64,000 nt of DNA from Oceanospirillum linum (GTDB lineage: Bacteria; Pseudomonadota; Gammaproteobacteria; Pseudomonadales; Halomonadaceae): NCBI RefSeq assembly GCF_900182785.1, contig NZ_FXTS01000003.1, positions 372,001-436,000 of the forward strand, read 5' to 3'. Under the pieces are notes generated by a model. It saw only the letters and a program-made list of their open reading frames with translations, was not told the origin of the DNA and did no database searches. Below are positions 1 to 9,200 of the stretch, in pieces; position 1 is the stretch's first letter; each line of letters starts with the position of its first letter. A program made the translations under genes and the position numbers.

Positions 1-164
1 CATTGCAGGCAGAGATCCATCTATGCACACTGAATACTCAACAAAATAAGCCGTTGTCCCTGAATATCAGAGAGCAGGGACAACGTTGGTACAACCCAGA
101 GCAACCGGATAATATTGGTCTACCGGGCCCGATACATAAGCTACTACATGCCCTGCGAACCTGA
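1..164 (+). CDS. mutY: A/G-specific adenine glycosylase, C-terminal end (partial)
   Basis: Only the last 53 codons are in the window (reading frame from base 3, TGA at 162-164). The translated tail contains WYNPEQPDNIGLPGPIHKLL, which matches the end of the MutY C-terminal domain (E. coli MutY ends with WYN...GL..P...LL..L). That NUDIX-like domain recognises 8-oxoguanine opposite the mispaired adenine. The gene is followed after 49 bases by yggX, the same mutY-yggX pairing seen in enterics and pseudomonads, which supports the call. The catalytic helix-hairpin-helix and Fe-S parts lie outside the window. Confidence 0.85.
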   Translation, partial: LQAEIHLCTLNTQQNKPLSLNIREQGQRWYNPEQPDNIGLPGPIHKLLHALRT

Positions 165-213
165 ACGATCGCGCTATGGCAAAAACATCCAATCACAGAA
201 CAAAGAGAACACT

Positions 214-489
214 ATGAGTCAGATGATTTTCTGTAAAAAATATCAGAAAGACCTTGAAGCCCTGACTATTCCGCCTTTTCCGGGAAAAAAGGGTCAGGAA
301 ATTGTTGAAACCGTATCAAAACAGGCCTGGCAGGAGTGGCTGAAGTACCAGACCATGCTGATTAACGAAAAACATCTTAATATGATGAGCCCGGAAGCCA
401 GAGAGTTCCTGAGTATTGAAATGGACAAATTCTTTAATAACTCCAAAGATCTTGAACCTGTTGCCGGATATGTACCCCCAGAAAGCTAA
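214..489 (+). CDS. yggX: Probable Fe(2+)-trafficking protein YggX
   Basis: A 91-residue protein starting MSQMIFCKKYQKDLEAL and ending near GYVPPES, the usual length and both conserved ends of YggX. The family carries one conserved Cys close to the N-terminus (FCKKY here) and is linked to protection of Fe-S clusters from oxidative damage. The start at 214 is chosen over an upstream in-frame codon at 115 because 115 lies inside mutY and the family begins at MS. An AAAGAGAA purine stretch precedes the ATG. It is probably co-transcribed with mutY. Confidence 0.93.
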   Translation: MSQMIFCKKYQKDLEALTIPPFPGKKGQEIVETVSKQAWQEWLKYQTMLINEKHLNMMSPEAREFLSIEMDKFFNNSKDLEPVAGYVPPES

Positions 490-536
490 AAGGCCATTAA
501 GCGACTGTATTTTTTTAACTTTTCTTGAAAAAACAG

Positions 537-565
537 TTGACGAAAAAAAGGCTTTCCTGTTTAAT
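537..565 (+). promoter_or_regulatory. Sigma-70 promoter for the tRNA cluster
   Basis: TTGACG (537-542) and TTTAAT (560-565) are separated by 17 bases, each one mismatch from consensus. Transcription would start near 572, only a few bases before the first tRNA. The discriminator (ACGCCTCG) is GC-rich, as is common for stringently controlled stable-RNA promoters. Confidence 0.6.
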
Positions 566-575
566 ACGCCTCGTT

Positions 576-651
576 GGCCGGATAGCTCAGTTGGTAGAGC
601 AGAGGATTGAAAATCCTCGTGTCGGCGGTTCGATTCCGTCTCCGGCCACCA
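576..651 (+). tRNA. tRNA-Phe (GAA), copy 1
   Basis: A 76-nt cloverleaf: acceptor GGCCGGA pairs with TCCGGCC, the anticodon stem GAGGA/TCCTC encloses TTGAAAA with anticodon GAA, the T-loop is GGTTCGATTCC, and the 3' CCA is encoded. Confidence 0.97.
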
Positions 652-660
652 CTCTTTTGC

Positions 661-735
661 TGGGGTATAGCCAAGCGGTAAGGCACCGGTTTTTGGTATC
701 GGCACTCCCAGGTTCGAATCCTGGTACCCCAGCCA
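661..735 (+). tRNA. tRNA-Gln (TTG), copy 1
   Basis: A 75-nt cloverleaf: acceptor TGGGGTA pairs with TACCCCA, discriminator G, CCA encoded. The anticodon loop TTTTGGT gives anticodon TTG. The anticodon stem contains one G-T pair. It closely resembles E. coli glnU-type tRNAs. Confidence 0.96.
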
Positions 736-771
736 TATTTGCTTCAAAGCTGCTTTTTTTTGCAAAGCATT

Positions 772-847
<76 letters not shown>

Positions 848-916
848 TTTCAGCAAATCTTATTTACTCATAAGCTGATAACTTCATTTGAAGCATGGAC
901 TTCATAGTCCACTTGT

Positions 917-992
917 GGCCGGATAGCTCAGTTGGTAGAGCAGAGGATTGAAAATCCTCGTGTCGGCGGTTCGATTCCGTCTCCGGCCACCA
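917..992 (+). tRNA. tRNA-Phe (GAA), copy 2
   Basis: Identical over all 76 nt to the copy at 576-651. It is preceded by a 6-bp hairpin (TGGACT/AGTCCA, 896-911) that sits between the two cassettes and could be a processing site. Confidence 0.97.
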
Positions 993-1000
993 CTATTTGC

Positions 1001-1075
1001 TGGGGTATAGCCAAGCGGTAAGGCACCGGTTTTTGGTATCGGCACTCCCAGGTTCGAATCCTGGTACCCCAGCCA
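1001..1075 (+). tRNA. tRNA-Gln (TTG), copy 2
   Basis: Identical to the copy at 661-735, including the CCA end and anticodon TTG. Confidence 0.96.
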
Positions 1076-1109
1076 TATTTTCTTCAAAGCTGCTTTTTTG
1101 CAAAGCATT

Positions 1110-1185
<76 letters not shown>

Positions 1186-1388
1186 TCTCTTCAGTCTACA
1201 TTTCTCAATATTCCAGCCTGAATCAAAAGCATGCATCTGTGTCGACTTCAATTCTGAGACTCCATAACCGGACTCAAAGCCAGCAATGATACTCCGTCCT
1301 GTTTTCGCATTGTTCCGCGCTTAGCTTTCTTAACTTCCAAAGCACTCCTCTGTCAGAACGCGCCACCTAAAGCACAAAACCCGGGCAT

Positions 1389-1424
1389 AAAAAAGCCCAA
1401 CACGATGATAAGTCATGCCGGGCT
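1389..1424 (-). terminator. Rho-independent terminator after pomB
   Basis: Read on the minus strand, AGCCC...GGGCT (arms at 1420-1424 and 1394-1398) encloses a small ATGA/TCAT inner stem and is followed by a T6 run. It lies about 50 bases beyond the pomB stop. Confidence 0.6.
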
Positions 1425-1474
1425 CTCTCAAGCCAAAACAGCTCTACTTAACAGAGAAAATAAGGCAATGACCG

Positions 1475-2392
1475 TCAGAAGACCTCACCAGGGGTCAACT
1501 CAAACACTCGCTCTTCAATTTCTAAGTTGATCTCGCTCCCCTGAGCCTTCGCCTCTTCATTCTGCTCCTCAAGGAAGCTGATAGCACCGTTTTCCTCATT
1601 GGCACCCTGATCGACAACAATCTCAACCCGGCGATTTTTTGCCCGACTCTCCCGGTTATCATTCGCCACCAAAGGCTTGGTATCCGCAAAGCCAATGACT
1701 TTCATTCGGGAAGATTCCACCAGGCCATCCAGCTCTAACTCAAATGCTACAGAAGATGCCCGGGCAGAAGACAGATCCCAGTTCGAACGAAAACGATCCG
1801 TATTGATCGGAATATCATCTGTATGACCTTCAATTGTGATTTTACCCGGCGTAGCGGCAAGTGCCTGTCTGATCTTATCCATGACCAACTCAAACTGCTC
1901 TGAAAGCACCGCGCTACCCGGTGAAAAAGAGCCCTTTTCCTCCACGCGGATAATAATATTCCGCTTACGGGATTCAACCTGAATTTTACCTTCTTCGATC
2001 TCTTCCTTTAAAATTCTGGCGATCGCCTCTGCATCAGCCTGCGTTTGCTGCTCTTCTTTTATAGTTTCAACACTCTCAGTACGAAGATTGGACTCTAGCT
2101 CCGTTGTTTTCTGCTGAATAATCTCCAGAGGATTCGGCTCAGGCTTACCTGGGGTATAGTTCTCCAGAACAGCACTTGTTCCCATGGGAATATCATTAGC
2201 CTGTATCTGTCGCTGAATACCGTAGGCCTTGGACAACTCACCGGCAAGGCGCTTAAACTTGGTGACATCCATCTCGGAGAAAGAGAGCAGAAGCACAAAG
2301 AAGCACATTAAAAGAGACATCAGATCTGCAAAGGTCATTACCCAGGCCGCCGCCGGTGGCGGGCAATCACACTCTTCTACATCATCACTCAT
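1475..2392 (-). CDS. pomB: Flagellar motor stator protein PomB (sodium type)
   Basis: A 305-residue MotB-family protein. Residues 11-40 (PPPAAAWVMTFADLMSLLMC...) form the single membrane helix with the ion-binding Asp (D23, in FADLMSLL); this wording is that of the Na+-driven PomB group rather than E. coli MotB. An OmpA-like peptidoglycan-binding domain follows (about residues 145-265; motifs IEGHTDDIPI, NWDLSSARA, NRRVEIVV), which anchors the stator to the cell wall. The tail is acidic. An AGGA site lies 8 bases before the ATG. It is downstream of pomA by 72 bases and presumably co-transcribed with it. Confidence 0.93.
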   Translation of the reverse strand: MSDDVEECDCPPPAAAWVMTFADLMSLLMCFFVLLLSFSEMDVTKFKRLAGELSKAYGIQRQIQANDIPMGTSAVLENYTPGKPEPNPLEIIQQKTTELESNLRTESVETIKEEQQTQADAEAIARILKEEIEEGKIQVESRKRNIIIRVEEKGSFSPGSAVLSEQFELVMDKIRQALAATPGKITIEGHTDDIPINTDRFRSNWDLSSARASSVAFELELDGLVESSRMKVIGFADTKPLVANDNRESRAKNRRVEIVVDQGANEENGAISFLEEQNEEAKAQGSEINLEIEERVFELTPGEVF

Positions 2393-2464
2393 ACTGAAAT
2401 CCTGAAATAGCGAACACTTTCACTCTTCGGTCAAAACTGCACCTCAGAGGGCAACAATCCTGTT

Positions 2465-3241
2465 TTATTCCTGAGCGGGCTGCTCGAAGGTGGCCTCATC
2501 ACGCACACCAGCAGGTAAATAAGTACGCAGCATATCCTCAATAACCCGCGGATTCTGACCAGACTGAATCGCCAAAAGGGCATCAACAATTATTGACTGT
2601 ATCTGGGCTTCTTCTGTCATGCGCAGGGTTAATTTATCAGCGATCGGAATAGCAATCATAGTCGCCAACATAGCACCGTAGAGTGTTGTCAAAAGCGCAA
2701 CCGCCATGGCGGGACCAATAGATTTAGGGTCATCCATGTTAGACAACATCTGAACTAGGCCGATCAAAGTACCTATCATCCCCATGGCCGGGCCGACATC
2801 ACCGATGGAGGTAAAGACCTTCGCACCCCATTTGTGCCGCTCAAGGGTCATGGCCCGGTCTTTGGTCAGCATCGTCCGGACAACCTCCCGGTCCTGACCA
2901 TCCACCAACAGCTGCATACCATTTTTCAGGTACTTGTTATCGACCTCTTTGTCTTCCAGCGCCAAAAGGCCACCCTTACGGGCTACCTGGGCCACATCCA
3001 CCAGAACACCGATAATCTCTTCCGGCGACTCAAGTTTGAAGGCAAAAGCCTTAATCGCAACTTTTACCGCCCCCAGAAACTGGCCAAGGCTGTATTTCGC
3101 CAGCACCACGAACAGGGAACCACCAATAACAATCAGAATGGAAGGTATATTGACAAAAATGATAGGGTCGCCACCAAGAATCATTGCCATAGCAACGATA
3201 CCAATAGCGCCGATAATACCAAGCAGGGTAGCTATATCCAC
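2465..3241 (-). CDS. pomA: Flagellar motor stator protein PomA (sodium type)
   Basis: A 258-residue MotA/TolQ/ExbB-family membrane protein with four predicted helices. The start MDIATLLGIIGAIGIVAMAM, the cytoplasmic loop with basic and acidic residues (TLERHKWG) and the block GDVGPAMGMIGTLIGLVQML...DDPKSIGPAMAVALLTTLYG match Vibrio PomA closely. PomA and PomB form the Na+-conducting stator that turns the flagellum. The start codon is GTG, supported by AAGGAG six bases upstream. No other flagellar genes are in the window, which is normal for a pomAB pair. Confidence 0.95.
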   Translation of the reverse strand: MDIATLLGIIGAIGIVAMAMILGGDPIIFVNIPSILIVIGGSLFVVLAKYSLGQFLGAVKVAIKAFAFKLESPEEIIGVLVDVAQVARKGGLLALEDKEVDNKYLKNGMQLLVDGQDREVVRTMLTKDRAMTLERHKWGAKVFTSIGDVGPAMGMIGTLIGLVQMLSNMDDPKSIGPAMAVALLTTLYGAMLATMIAIPIADKLTLRMTEEAQIQSIIVDALLAIQSGQNPRVIEDMLRTYLPAGVRDEATFEQPAQE

Positions 3242-3589
3242 AGAGAACTCCTTGGTTCCTTGAAAGTGTAGTTGACGGCTCTAACAAAGAGATAGTACAT
3301 AACTCAGACTAGCGCAGCCTTTGTAACATTATGCAACTTTTAGATTCCTGCGCGTATAATAGCGACTTTTACTCATGGGTTGAATGGCTTTAAAGCATGA
3401 GATTACAGGTAAGTGCCTGAACAGCGAACCTATTCGCATTTCAATGATGCCGTTAAATTAACAACCTTTTGATTTAATTAGAGTTTATAATTCAGTGCTT
3501 ATTCATATTTTTTCCGCTATTGAACCAATGGATATTCTCCGGTAACGTCTGCCGGTTTGCGTATAGCGGTACAGATTGGAGGTTTCGTG
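3242..3589. other. Divergent intergenic region pomA / xseB
   Basis: 348 bases without a gene. It must hold the pomA promoter (minus) and the xseB-ispA-dxs promoter (plus). The best plus-strand element is a perfect TATAAT at 3355-3360, but its -35 box is weak. If that box is used, xseB has an untranslated leader of roughly 220 bases. No known riboswitch motif, including the TPP motif, was recognised in that leader. Confidence 0.4.
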
Positions 3590-3832
3590 ATGGCTCAGCC
3601 CAAAGCAAAAGATTTTGCGGGTAAAATGGCTGAATTAGAGCAACTTGTTGCTCAGCTGGAAGCCGGAGAGCTATCTCTGGAAGAATCGCTGAAAGCGTTT
3701 GAAGGCGGCATCCGCCTGATTCGGGACTGTCAGAACAAACTGACCCAGGCTGAACAGAAAGTCAGCCAGCTGATTGAAGACAACGGTCAGCTTACCGAAG
3801 CGCCTTTGTCGCCACCTACCTCAACGGAATAA
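3590..3832 (+). CDS. xseB: Exodeoxyribonuclease VII small subunit
   Basis: 80 residues, a helical acidic protein (KDFAGKMAELEQLVAQLEAGELSLEESLKAFEGGIRLIRDCQNKL) with the family's E-x-G-x-L-x-L-E-E-S-L-x-x-F-E-x-G core. It binds XseA, whose gene is elsewhere, to form the single-strand-specific exonuclease VII. The start at 3590 is supported by GGAGG (3578-3582); an upstream in-frame codon at 3557 would add 11 residues that the family lacks. First gene of an xseB-ispA-dxs operon, 9 bases before ispA. Confidence 0.95.
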   Translation: MAQPKAKDFAGKMAELEQLVAQLEAGELSLEESLKAFEGGIRLIRDCQNKLTQAEQKVSQLIEDNGQLTEAPLSPPTSTE

Positions 3833-3841
3833 AAGTTTAAC

Positions 3842-4717
3842 GTGAGCATCCAAGATCAACTTAAGCCCCTGATGGAGCGCTCTGATCGACAGCTCGATCA
3901 GATACTATCCGCATCTTCTACTGCCTCCGATCGTTTACTGGAGGCTATGCGCTACTCTGTATTTAACGGTGGCAAACGCTTTCGTCCTGTTCTCGCTTAC
4001 GCTGCCTGTCAGGCAATCACAGGCCGGGTTGAATCTGCGGATGCTTCTGCCGCTGCTGTCGAGCTGGTACACGCCTACTCCCTGGTTCATGATGATCTTC
4101 CCGCAATGGATGATGACGATCTCAGGCGAGGCCAGCCAACCTGTCATATTAAATTTGATGAGGCAACGGCAATTCTTGCCGGCGACGCCCTGCAGACTTC
4201 AGCATTCAGCGCACTGCTGAGCCACCCCACCCCTGAACACCTGCCTCAGCTATTATCGGAGCTGACCGCAGCCAGCGGAGCAATGGGCATGGTTGCCGGA
4301 CAAATGATCGACCTGTCCGCCGTTGGCCATGCGCTGGATGTTAACGCCCTTGAGAATATGCATCAGCACAAAACCGGAGCTCTGATCCGTGCCAGTGTCC
4401 GTATGGGGGCTATCGCCGGTGGCGCAACAGCCTTTCAGCTGAACGCCCTGACAACCTACGCAGAAGCACTTGGGCTAGCCTTTCAGGTACAGGACGACAT
4501 TCTGGATGTGGAAGGTGATATCTCGACACTGGGTAAACAAACCGGCGCAGATGCTGCACTTGATAAACCGACCTATCCCGCCCTACTGGGACTTGGCCAA
4601 GCTAAAACGAAAGCCCGGGAACTGATTGATAAAGGGCTATCCGCTCTGGATTCTTTTGGCCCAGAAGCGGATCTGTTAAGAGAGCTGGCACGCTATGTGA
4701 TTCAGCGTAATCACTAA
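3842..4717 (+). CDS. ispA: Farnesyl diphosphate synthase (geranyltranstransferase)
   Basis: 291 residues, a trans-isoprenyl diphosphate synthase that condenses IPP with DMAPP/GPP to give FPP. Both aspartate-rich Mg-diphosphate motifs are visible: DDLPAMDDDD (about residue 83, followed by RRG) and QVQDDILD (about residue 218). The GGKRFRP motif lies near residue 43. The start is GTG at 3842, with only a weak ribosome site, suggesting translational coupling to xseB. Its neighbour dxs supplies IPP precursors, so the operon joins early and middle isoprenoid steps. Confidence 0.96.
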   Translation: MSIQDQLKPLMERSDRQLDQILSASSTASDRLLEAMRYSVFNGGKRFRPVLAYAACQAITGRVESADASAAAVELVHAYSLVHDDLPAMDDDDLRRGQPTCHIKFDEATAILAGDALQTSAFSALLSHPTPEHLPQLLSELTAASGAMGMVAGQMIDLSAVGHALDVNALENMHQHKTGALIRASVRMGAIAGGATAFQLNALTTYAEALGLAFQVQDDILDVEGDISTLGKQTGADAALDKPTYPALLGLGQAKTKARELIDKGLSALDSFGPEADLLRELARYVIQRNH

Positions 4718-4743
4718 AGCGGTCACAACACATTAAAAAGCCT

Positions 4744-6672
4744 ATGTCTGACTACACACTGTTTCAGGAAATTCCGTTAGCCCGCCCTTCCACGCCTCTG
4801 CTTGACCAGATTGACGTGCCGGAGAACCTGCGTCAGCTGGATATCAATCAACTGCCCCAGCTGGCTAATGAGCTGCGCGAATTTTTGCTCTACTCCGTTG
4901 GTCAGACCGGCGGCCACTTCGGCGCGGGCCTGGGGGTTGTTGAACTGACCCTGGCACTCCATTATGTGTTTAATACACCCGATGACCGCCTGGTCTGGGA
5001 TGTAGGTCATCAGGCTTACCCCCATAAGATTCTGACAGGCCGCCGTGAAAAGATGGGCACAATCCGTCAGTACGATGGTATTGCCGCTTTTCCAAAGCGG
5101 GCTGAGTCTGAATTCGACACCTTTGGCGTTGGCCACTCAAGCACCTCAATCAGCGCAGCTCTGGGGATGGCCGTCGCCGCTCGCGAACAGGGCCTGAACC
5201 GCCATGTCGCCGCTATTATCGGTGATGGAGCCATGACGGCAGGTATGGCGTTTGAAGCCCTTTCCCATGCAGCCCATGTTGATGCCAATCTGTTAGTAAT
5301 TCTGAATGACAACGAGATGTCGATCTCAGAAAATGTTGGTGGGTTTGCGACTTATTTAGCCAAAATGCTCTCCAGTAAAGCCTATACCCGCATGCGTGAA
5401 GGCAGTAAAAAAGTGCTGTCAAAGCTGCCTATGGCATGGGAACTGGCCCGCAAGACCGAAGAACATATGAAGGGCATGATCTCGCCCAGCACCCTCTTTG
5501 AGGAGATGGGTTTCCATTATATCGGCCCAATTGATGGCCATGATGTGCACTCTTTGGTCAATACACTGAATAACATCAAAGACCTTAGCGGCCCTCAGTT
5601 TCTGCATGTCATTACCCGTAAAGGTAAGCGCTTTGCACCTGCTGAAGCGGATCCCATCGGATACCATGCCATCACCAAGATGGAAAAAGAGCCGACAGCT
5701 AAGACAGTCCCCCCTGTGAAACAGAAAAGCAAAGCCAAGTACTCAAATATCTTTGGCCAATGGCTGTGTGATATGGCTGCGCAGGATGATCGCCTGACCG
5801 GAATTACACCAGCGATGCGGGAAGGCTCGGATCTGATCCGTTTCTCCAAAGAGTACCCTGACCGCTATTTTGATGTTGCCATTGCAGAACAGCATGCGGT
5901 AACGCTGGCTGCAGGTATGGCCTGTGACGGAATGAAGCCCGTTGTAGCAATCTATTCTACTTTTCTGCAACGGGGCTATGACCAGCTGGTACATGACGTT
6001 GCAGTACAAAACCTGGATGTGTTATTCGCAATTGACCGGGCAGGACTGGTAGGGGAAGACGGCCCAACCCACCACGGCACACTGGACCTGAGCTTCCTGC
6101 GCTGTGTACCCGGTCTGGTGATTATGGCCCCCGCCGATGAAAATGAAACCCGCCAGATGCTATACACCGGTTACCAGCATAAAGGGCCTGCGGCGGTCCG
6201 CTATCCCAGAGGTACCGGCCCGGGTGTTGAGATTCAGGCTGAGATGACCGCTCTGCCCATCGGTCAGGCTGAAAAACGTCTGCAGGGGAACCCCGGTACA
6301 AAGAGTCCGAAAGTGGTTCTGATGGCTTTTGGTTCCATGGTCACCCCAGCGCAGGAGGTTGCGGAGAAAAACGGTTTCGGCCTGATCAACATGCGCTTTG
6401 TGAAACCTCTGGATCAGAATGCCGTTCTTGAAGCAGCCAAAGAGTATGACCTGCTGGTGACCCTTGAGGAGAACGTGATTGCCGGCGGAGCAGGCAGCGG
6501 CATAGCAGAACTTCTTATGCAGAACGCCGTTGTTAAACCTGTGCTACACCTCGGCCTACCGGATCGCTGGGTCGATCAGGGTAGTCCTCAGCAACTACTG
6601 AAGGAATGTGGTCTTGATGCTCCCGGTATCGAAGCCAGCATTGAAAACTATCTGGCCAAGCTGACAACCTAG
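4744..6672 (+). CDS. dxs: 1-deoxy-D-xylulose-5-phosphate synthase
   Basis: 642 residues. This thiamine-diphosphate enzyme joins pyruvate and glyceraldehyde-3-phosphate in the first MEP-pathway step. Visible landmarks: GQTGGHFGAGLGVVELT near residue 53, the ThDP-binding GDGAMTAGMAFEAL...NDNEMSIS, the transketolase-type FDVAIAEQHAVTLAAGMA (catalytic Glu) and DRAGLVGEDGPTHHG, then the C-terminal ferredoxin-like domain. Length is typical (E. coli 620). It also feeds thiamine and pyridoxal synthesis. The gene starts 26 bases after ispA and ends before a strong terminator at 6704. Confidence 0.98.
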   Translation: MSDYTLFQEIPLARPSTPLLDQIDVPENLRQLDINQLPQLANELREFLLYSVGQTGGHFGAGLGVVELTLALHYVFNTPDDRLVWDVGHQAYPHKILTGRREKMGTIRQYDGIAAFPKRAESEFDTFGVGHSSTSISAALGMAVAAREQGLNRHVAAIIGDGAMTAGMAFEALSHAAHVDANLLVILNDNEMSISENVGGFATYLAKMLSSKAYTRMREGSKKVLSKLPMAWELARKTEEHMKGMISPSTLFEEMGFHYIGPIDGHDVHSLVNTLNNIKDLSGPQFLHVITRKGKRFAPAEADPIGYHAITKMEKEPTAKTVPPVKQKSKAKYSNIFGQWLCDMAAQDDRLTGITPAMREGSDLIRFSKEYPDRYFDVAIAEQHAVTLAAGMACDGMKPVVAIYSTFLQRGYDQLVHDVAVQNLDVLFAIDRAGLVGEDGPTHHGTLDLSFLRCVPGLVIMAPADENETRQMLYTGYQHKGPAAVRYPRGTGPGVEIQAEMTALPIGQAEKRLQGNPGTKSPKVVLMAFGSMVTPAQEVAEKNGFGLINMRFVKPLDQNAVLEAAKEYDLLVTLEENVIAGGAGSGIAELLMQNAVVKPVLHLGLPDRWVDQGSPQQLLKECGLDAPGIEASIENYLAKLTT

Positions 6673-6703
6673 CACAGCCCTTACCCCGGCCAGAACATAA
6701 AAA

Positions 6704-6728
6704 AGGATGCTCGCGGGCATCCTTTTTT
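6704..6728. terminator. Bidirectional terminator between dxs and ribA
   Basis: The hairpin AGGATGC/GCATCCT (6704-6710 and 6717-6723) is flanked by A6 on the left and T6 on the right, so it can serve both converging transcripts. Confidence 0.85.
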
Positions 6729-6752
6729 ATTATACGCTAACAAGCCTGATGT

Positions 6753-7400
6753 CTAATGATCTGCGGGCTTAGTGCGATTAATATCCACATCCTCTGCCTG
6801 AGTAAAACTATCCAGATCCATCATATGGCCAAGCTTACCCGCCTTCGTTGCCAGATAACCTTCATTGTGTGGATTCATGCCGGTCTGAATCGCAACCCGC
6901 TCAGACACCTCAACACCATAATCAGCCAACGCTTTCACTTTTCTGGGGTTATTTGTCATCAGGCGAACCTTTTCAACACCCAGATGAGCCAGCATCGGCT
7001 GACACATACTGTATTCACGCATATCAGCACCAAAGCCCAGTTGCTCATTAGCCTCAACGGTATCAGCACCTGCATCCTGAAGGTGATAAGCCCGAATCTT
7101 ATTCAGCAGCCCAATGCCTCGTCCCTCCTGACGCAGATACAGCAGCACACCGCGTCCTTCGGCGGCAATGCGCTTGAGCGCTTCCTGTAGCTGATAGCCA
7201 CAATCGCAGCGCATACTGAACAGTGCATCACCTGTCAGGCACTCCGAGTGGACACGGGCCAGCACCGGTAAGCCGTCAGAAAAATCTCCCATGGCCAGCG
7301 CCACATGGTCTTTTCCGGTTTCCGGGCCTTCAAAGCCGTGCATAGAAAATACTCCCCACGGGGTGGGCAGCTTGGAGGATGCGATAAATGTTACGGACAC
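6753..7400 (-). CDS. ribA: GTP cyclohydrolase II
   Basis: 215 residues. The zinc enzyme opens GTP for riboflavin synthesis. The zinc-binding cysteines sit in ECLTGDALFSMRCDCGYQLQ (C-x10-C-x-C), followed by LLYLRQEGRGIGLLNKIRAY, the substrate site, and LMTNNPRKVKAL. It is a stand-alone RibA, not fused to RibB. It converges on dxs across a shared terminator. No FMN-riboswitch-like sequence was seen upstream. Confidence 0.97.
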   Translation of the reverse strand: MSVTFIASSKLPTPWGVFSMHGFEGPETGKDHVALAMGDFSDGLPVLARVHSECLTGDALFSMRCDCGYQLQEALKRIAAEGRGVLLYLRQEGRGIGLLNKIRAYHLQDAGADTVEANEQLGFGADMREYSMCQPMLAHLGVEKVRLMTNNPRKVKALADYGVEVSERVAIQTGMNPHNEGYLATKAGKLGHMMDLDSFTQAEDVDINRTKPADH

Positions 7401-7654
7401 GGTTCACCTCTACCGGATATCAGAAGGGCAACTATTCTAGCAGCGAGTTGACATTTGTCATCCTTTCAACAGCTTAAAACAGTGTTAACCCAAAACTCGA
7501 CTTAAGTGCTATTACACAGATTTACCTGCAGGAAGTTTGACTTTTATGCTAGCGGGTCGCCCTGTCTCCGGTACAATAGACACAAATACTCCGGCAGCGG
7601 AAATTCAGCTTTCCTGCGAGCCGATCTCATACGTCTAAACCGGTTTACGAGATC

Positions 7655-8719
7655 ATGACTGAACTGAAAAACGATCGTTTCCTCCGCGCTCTGCAACGCC
7701 AACCTGTCGATGTGACCCCTGTCTGGATGATGCGCCAGGCTGGCCGCTATTTGCCAGAATATAAAGCAACCCGCGCACAAGCCGGCAGCTTTATGGATCT
7801 TTGCCGCAATGCCGACCTGGCCTGTGAAGTCACGATCCAACCTTTAGAACGCTTCGACCTGGATGCAGCGATTCTCTTTTCCGATATTCTGACCATTCCC
7901 GATGCGATGGATCTGGGTTTGTACTTTGAAGAAGGCGAAGGCCCTAAATTCAAAAAAACCGTCCGTACTCAGGCTGACGTCGACGCACTGCCAATCCCTG
8001 ATCCGAATAAAGATCTGGGTTATGTGATGAATGCGGTAAAAACCATTCGCCACGAACTAAACGGCCGTGTACCTCTGATTGGTTTCTCGGGGAGCCCCTG
8101 GACTCTGGCAACCTATATGGTTGAGGGCGGATCCAGCAAAGAGTTCCGCCATATCAAGGGCATGCTATATGGTCAGCCAGATACGCTACACCAGCTACTG
8201 GATAAACTGGCGGAGTCCGTAACCAGCTACCTGAATGCTCAGATTCTGGCCGGTGCCCAGGCAGTACAGATCTTTGATACTTGGGGCGGTGCGTTGAGCA
8301 CACCCGCGTATCTGGAGTTCTCACTGAAATACATGGAGCAGATCGTACACGGCCTGATCCGTGAGCATGAGGGTCGCAAGATTCCGGTTATTCTGTTCAC
8401 TAAGAATGGTGGCCAGTGGATTGAGCATATTGCAGCGGCGGGTGCCGATGCGATCGGTCTGGACTGGACCACAGAGATAGGGGCAGCCCGTGCCCGCACT
8501 AAAGGCCGTGTTGCCCTGCAGGGAAATATGGACCCGAATGTACTGTTTGGTTCTCCTGCCGGTATCAAGGCTGAAGTTGCCCGTATTCTGGACAGCTACG
8601 GTTATGGCAATGGCCATATTTTCAATCTGGGCCATGGCATCAACCAGTTTGCCAATCCTGAGCACGCAAAAGTATTTGTTGATGCGGTACATGAGTTAAG
8701 CGCACGCTACCATCAATAG
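7655..8719 (+). CDS. hemE: Uroporphyrinogen decarboxylase
   Basis: 354 residues, the usual length. It removes four carboxyls from uroporphyrinogen III to give coproporphyrinogen III. The N-terminal signature PVWMMRQAGRYLPEY and the second signature GFSGSPWTLATYMVEG are both present, as are ILFSDILTIPDAMG-like (here PDAMDLGL) and the C-terminal FNLGHGI. The upstream ribosome site is poor. Its substrate is made by hemC and hemD, located 43 kb downstream. Confidence 0.98.
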   Translation: MTELKNDRFLRALQRQPVDVTPVWMMRQAGRYLPEYKATRAQAGSFMDLCRNADLACEVTIQPLERFDLDAAILFSDILTIPDAMDLGLYFEEGEGPKFKKTVRTQADVDALPIPDPNKDLGYVMNAVKTIRHELNGRVPLIGFSGSPWTLATYMVEGGSSKEFRHIKGMLYGQPDTLHQLLDKLAESVTSYLNAQILAGAQAVQIFDTWGGALSTPAYLEFSLKYMEQIVHGLIREHEGRKIPVILFTKNGGQWIEHIAAAGADAIGLDWTTEIGAARARTKGRVALQGNMDPNVLFGSPAGIKAEVARILDSYGYGNGHIFNLGHGINQFANPEHAKVFVDAVHELSARYHQ

Positions 8720-8795
8720 ATAGGCTACCCTTGTGTCGACAGGGCTCTGGTGGCTTTCTGTTTTCAATCCGGGACAGATCCGGTAAGGACGTTAA

Positions 8796-9167
8796 ATGGG
8801 CACAGATACACGTTCACAATCAACGCCACATCAGGATCTGCAACCAAAGCAGGACCACGCTTCCCCGTGCGCTCCAGAGTTACAGTTACAGCTGGAGACA
8901 CGGGAACGCCTGGTTCGTCTTGAAGAAGAAAACCGCCATCTGCGGGAGAAAGTCACCGATCTGAACGACAAACACAAGCACCTGCGTTGCGACCTTGATG
9001 AGAAACACACAATCAGCCAGCAACAGCTCAGTGACAGAGCAGGCAAGCTCAGTAGCCGGATTGATACCTTAAGCCGCAGGCTTGATCGCCTGTTCGGCTT
9101 CTGGATGATATCCACCATGCTGCTGATGCTATTTGTCGTCGCGGTCATGTTCAGAGCCGGGCACTGA
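8796..9167 (+). CDS. Hypothetical coiled-coil protein with C-terminal membrane anchor
   Basis: 123 residues, not recognised as a named family. The first ~30 residues are polar and low in complexity, residues ~35-90 form a charged heptad-like coiled coil (LETRERLVRLEEENRHLREK...), and residues ~98-118 are one hydrophobic helix (FWMISTMLLMLFVVAVMF). It would therefore be a tail-anchored inner-membrane protein with a cytoplasmic coil. It starts 76 bases after hemE with a GTAAGGA site upstream and is followed by a terminator, so it could be the last gene of a hemE transcript. Confidence 0.65.
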   Translation: MGTDTRSQSTPHQDLQPKQDHASPCAPELQLQLETRERLVRLEEENRHLREKVTDLNDKHKHLRCDLDEKHTISQQQLSDRAGKLSSRIDTLSRRLDRLFGFWMISTMLLMLFVVAVMFRAGH

Positions 9168-9200
9168 TCACGCACTCATCAGGCAAATGCTGATATCGAA

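Noticed and set aside
115..213. N-terminal extension of YggX from base 115
   Set aside because: It lies within the mutY coding end, and the family starts at MSQMIFCKKY (214).
3361..3589. TPP or other riboswitch before xseB-ispA-dxs
   Set aside because: The THI-box words and other known riboswitch cores are missing from the leader.
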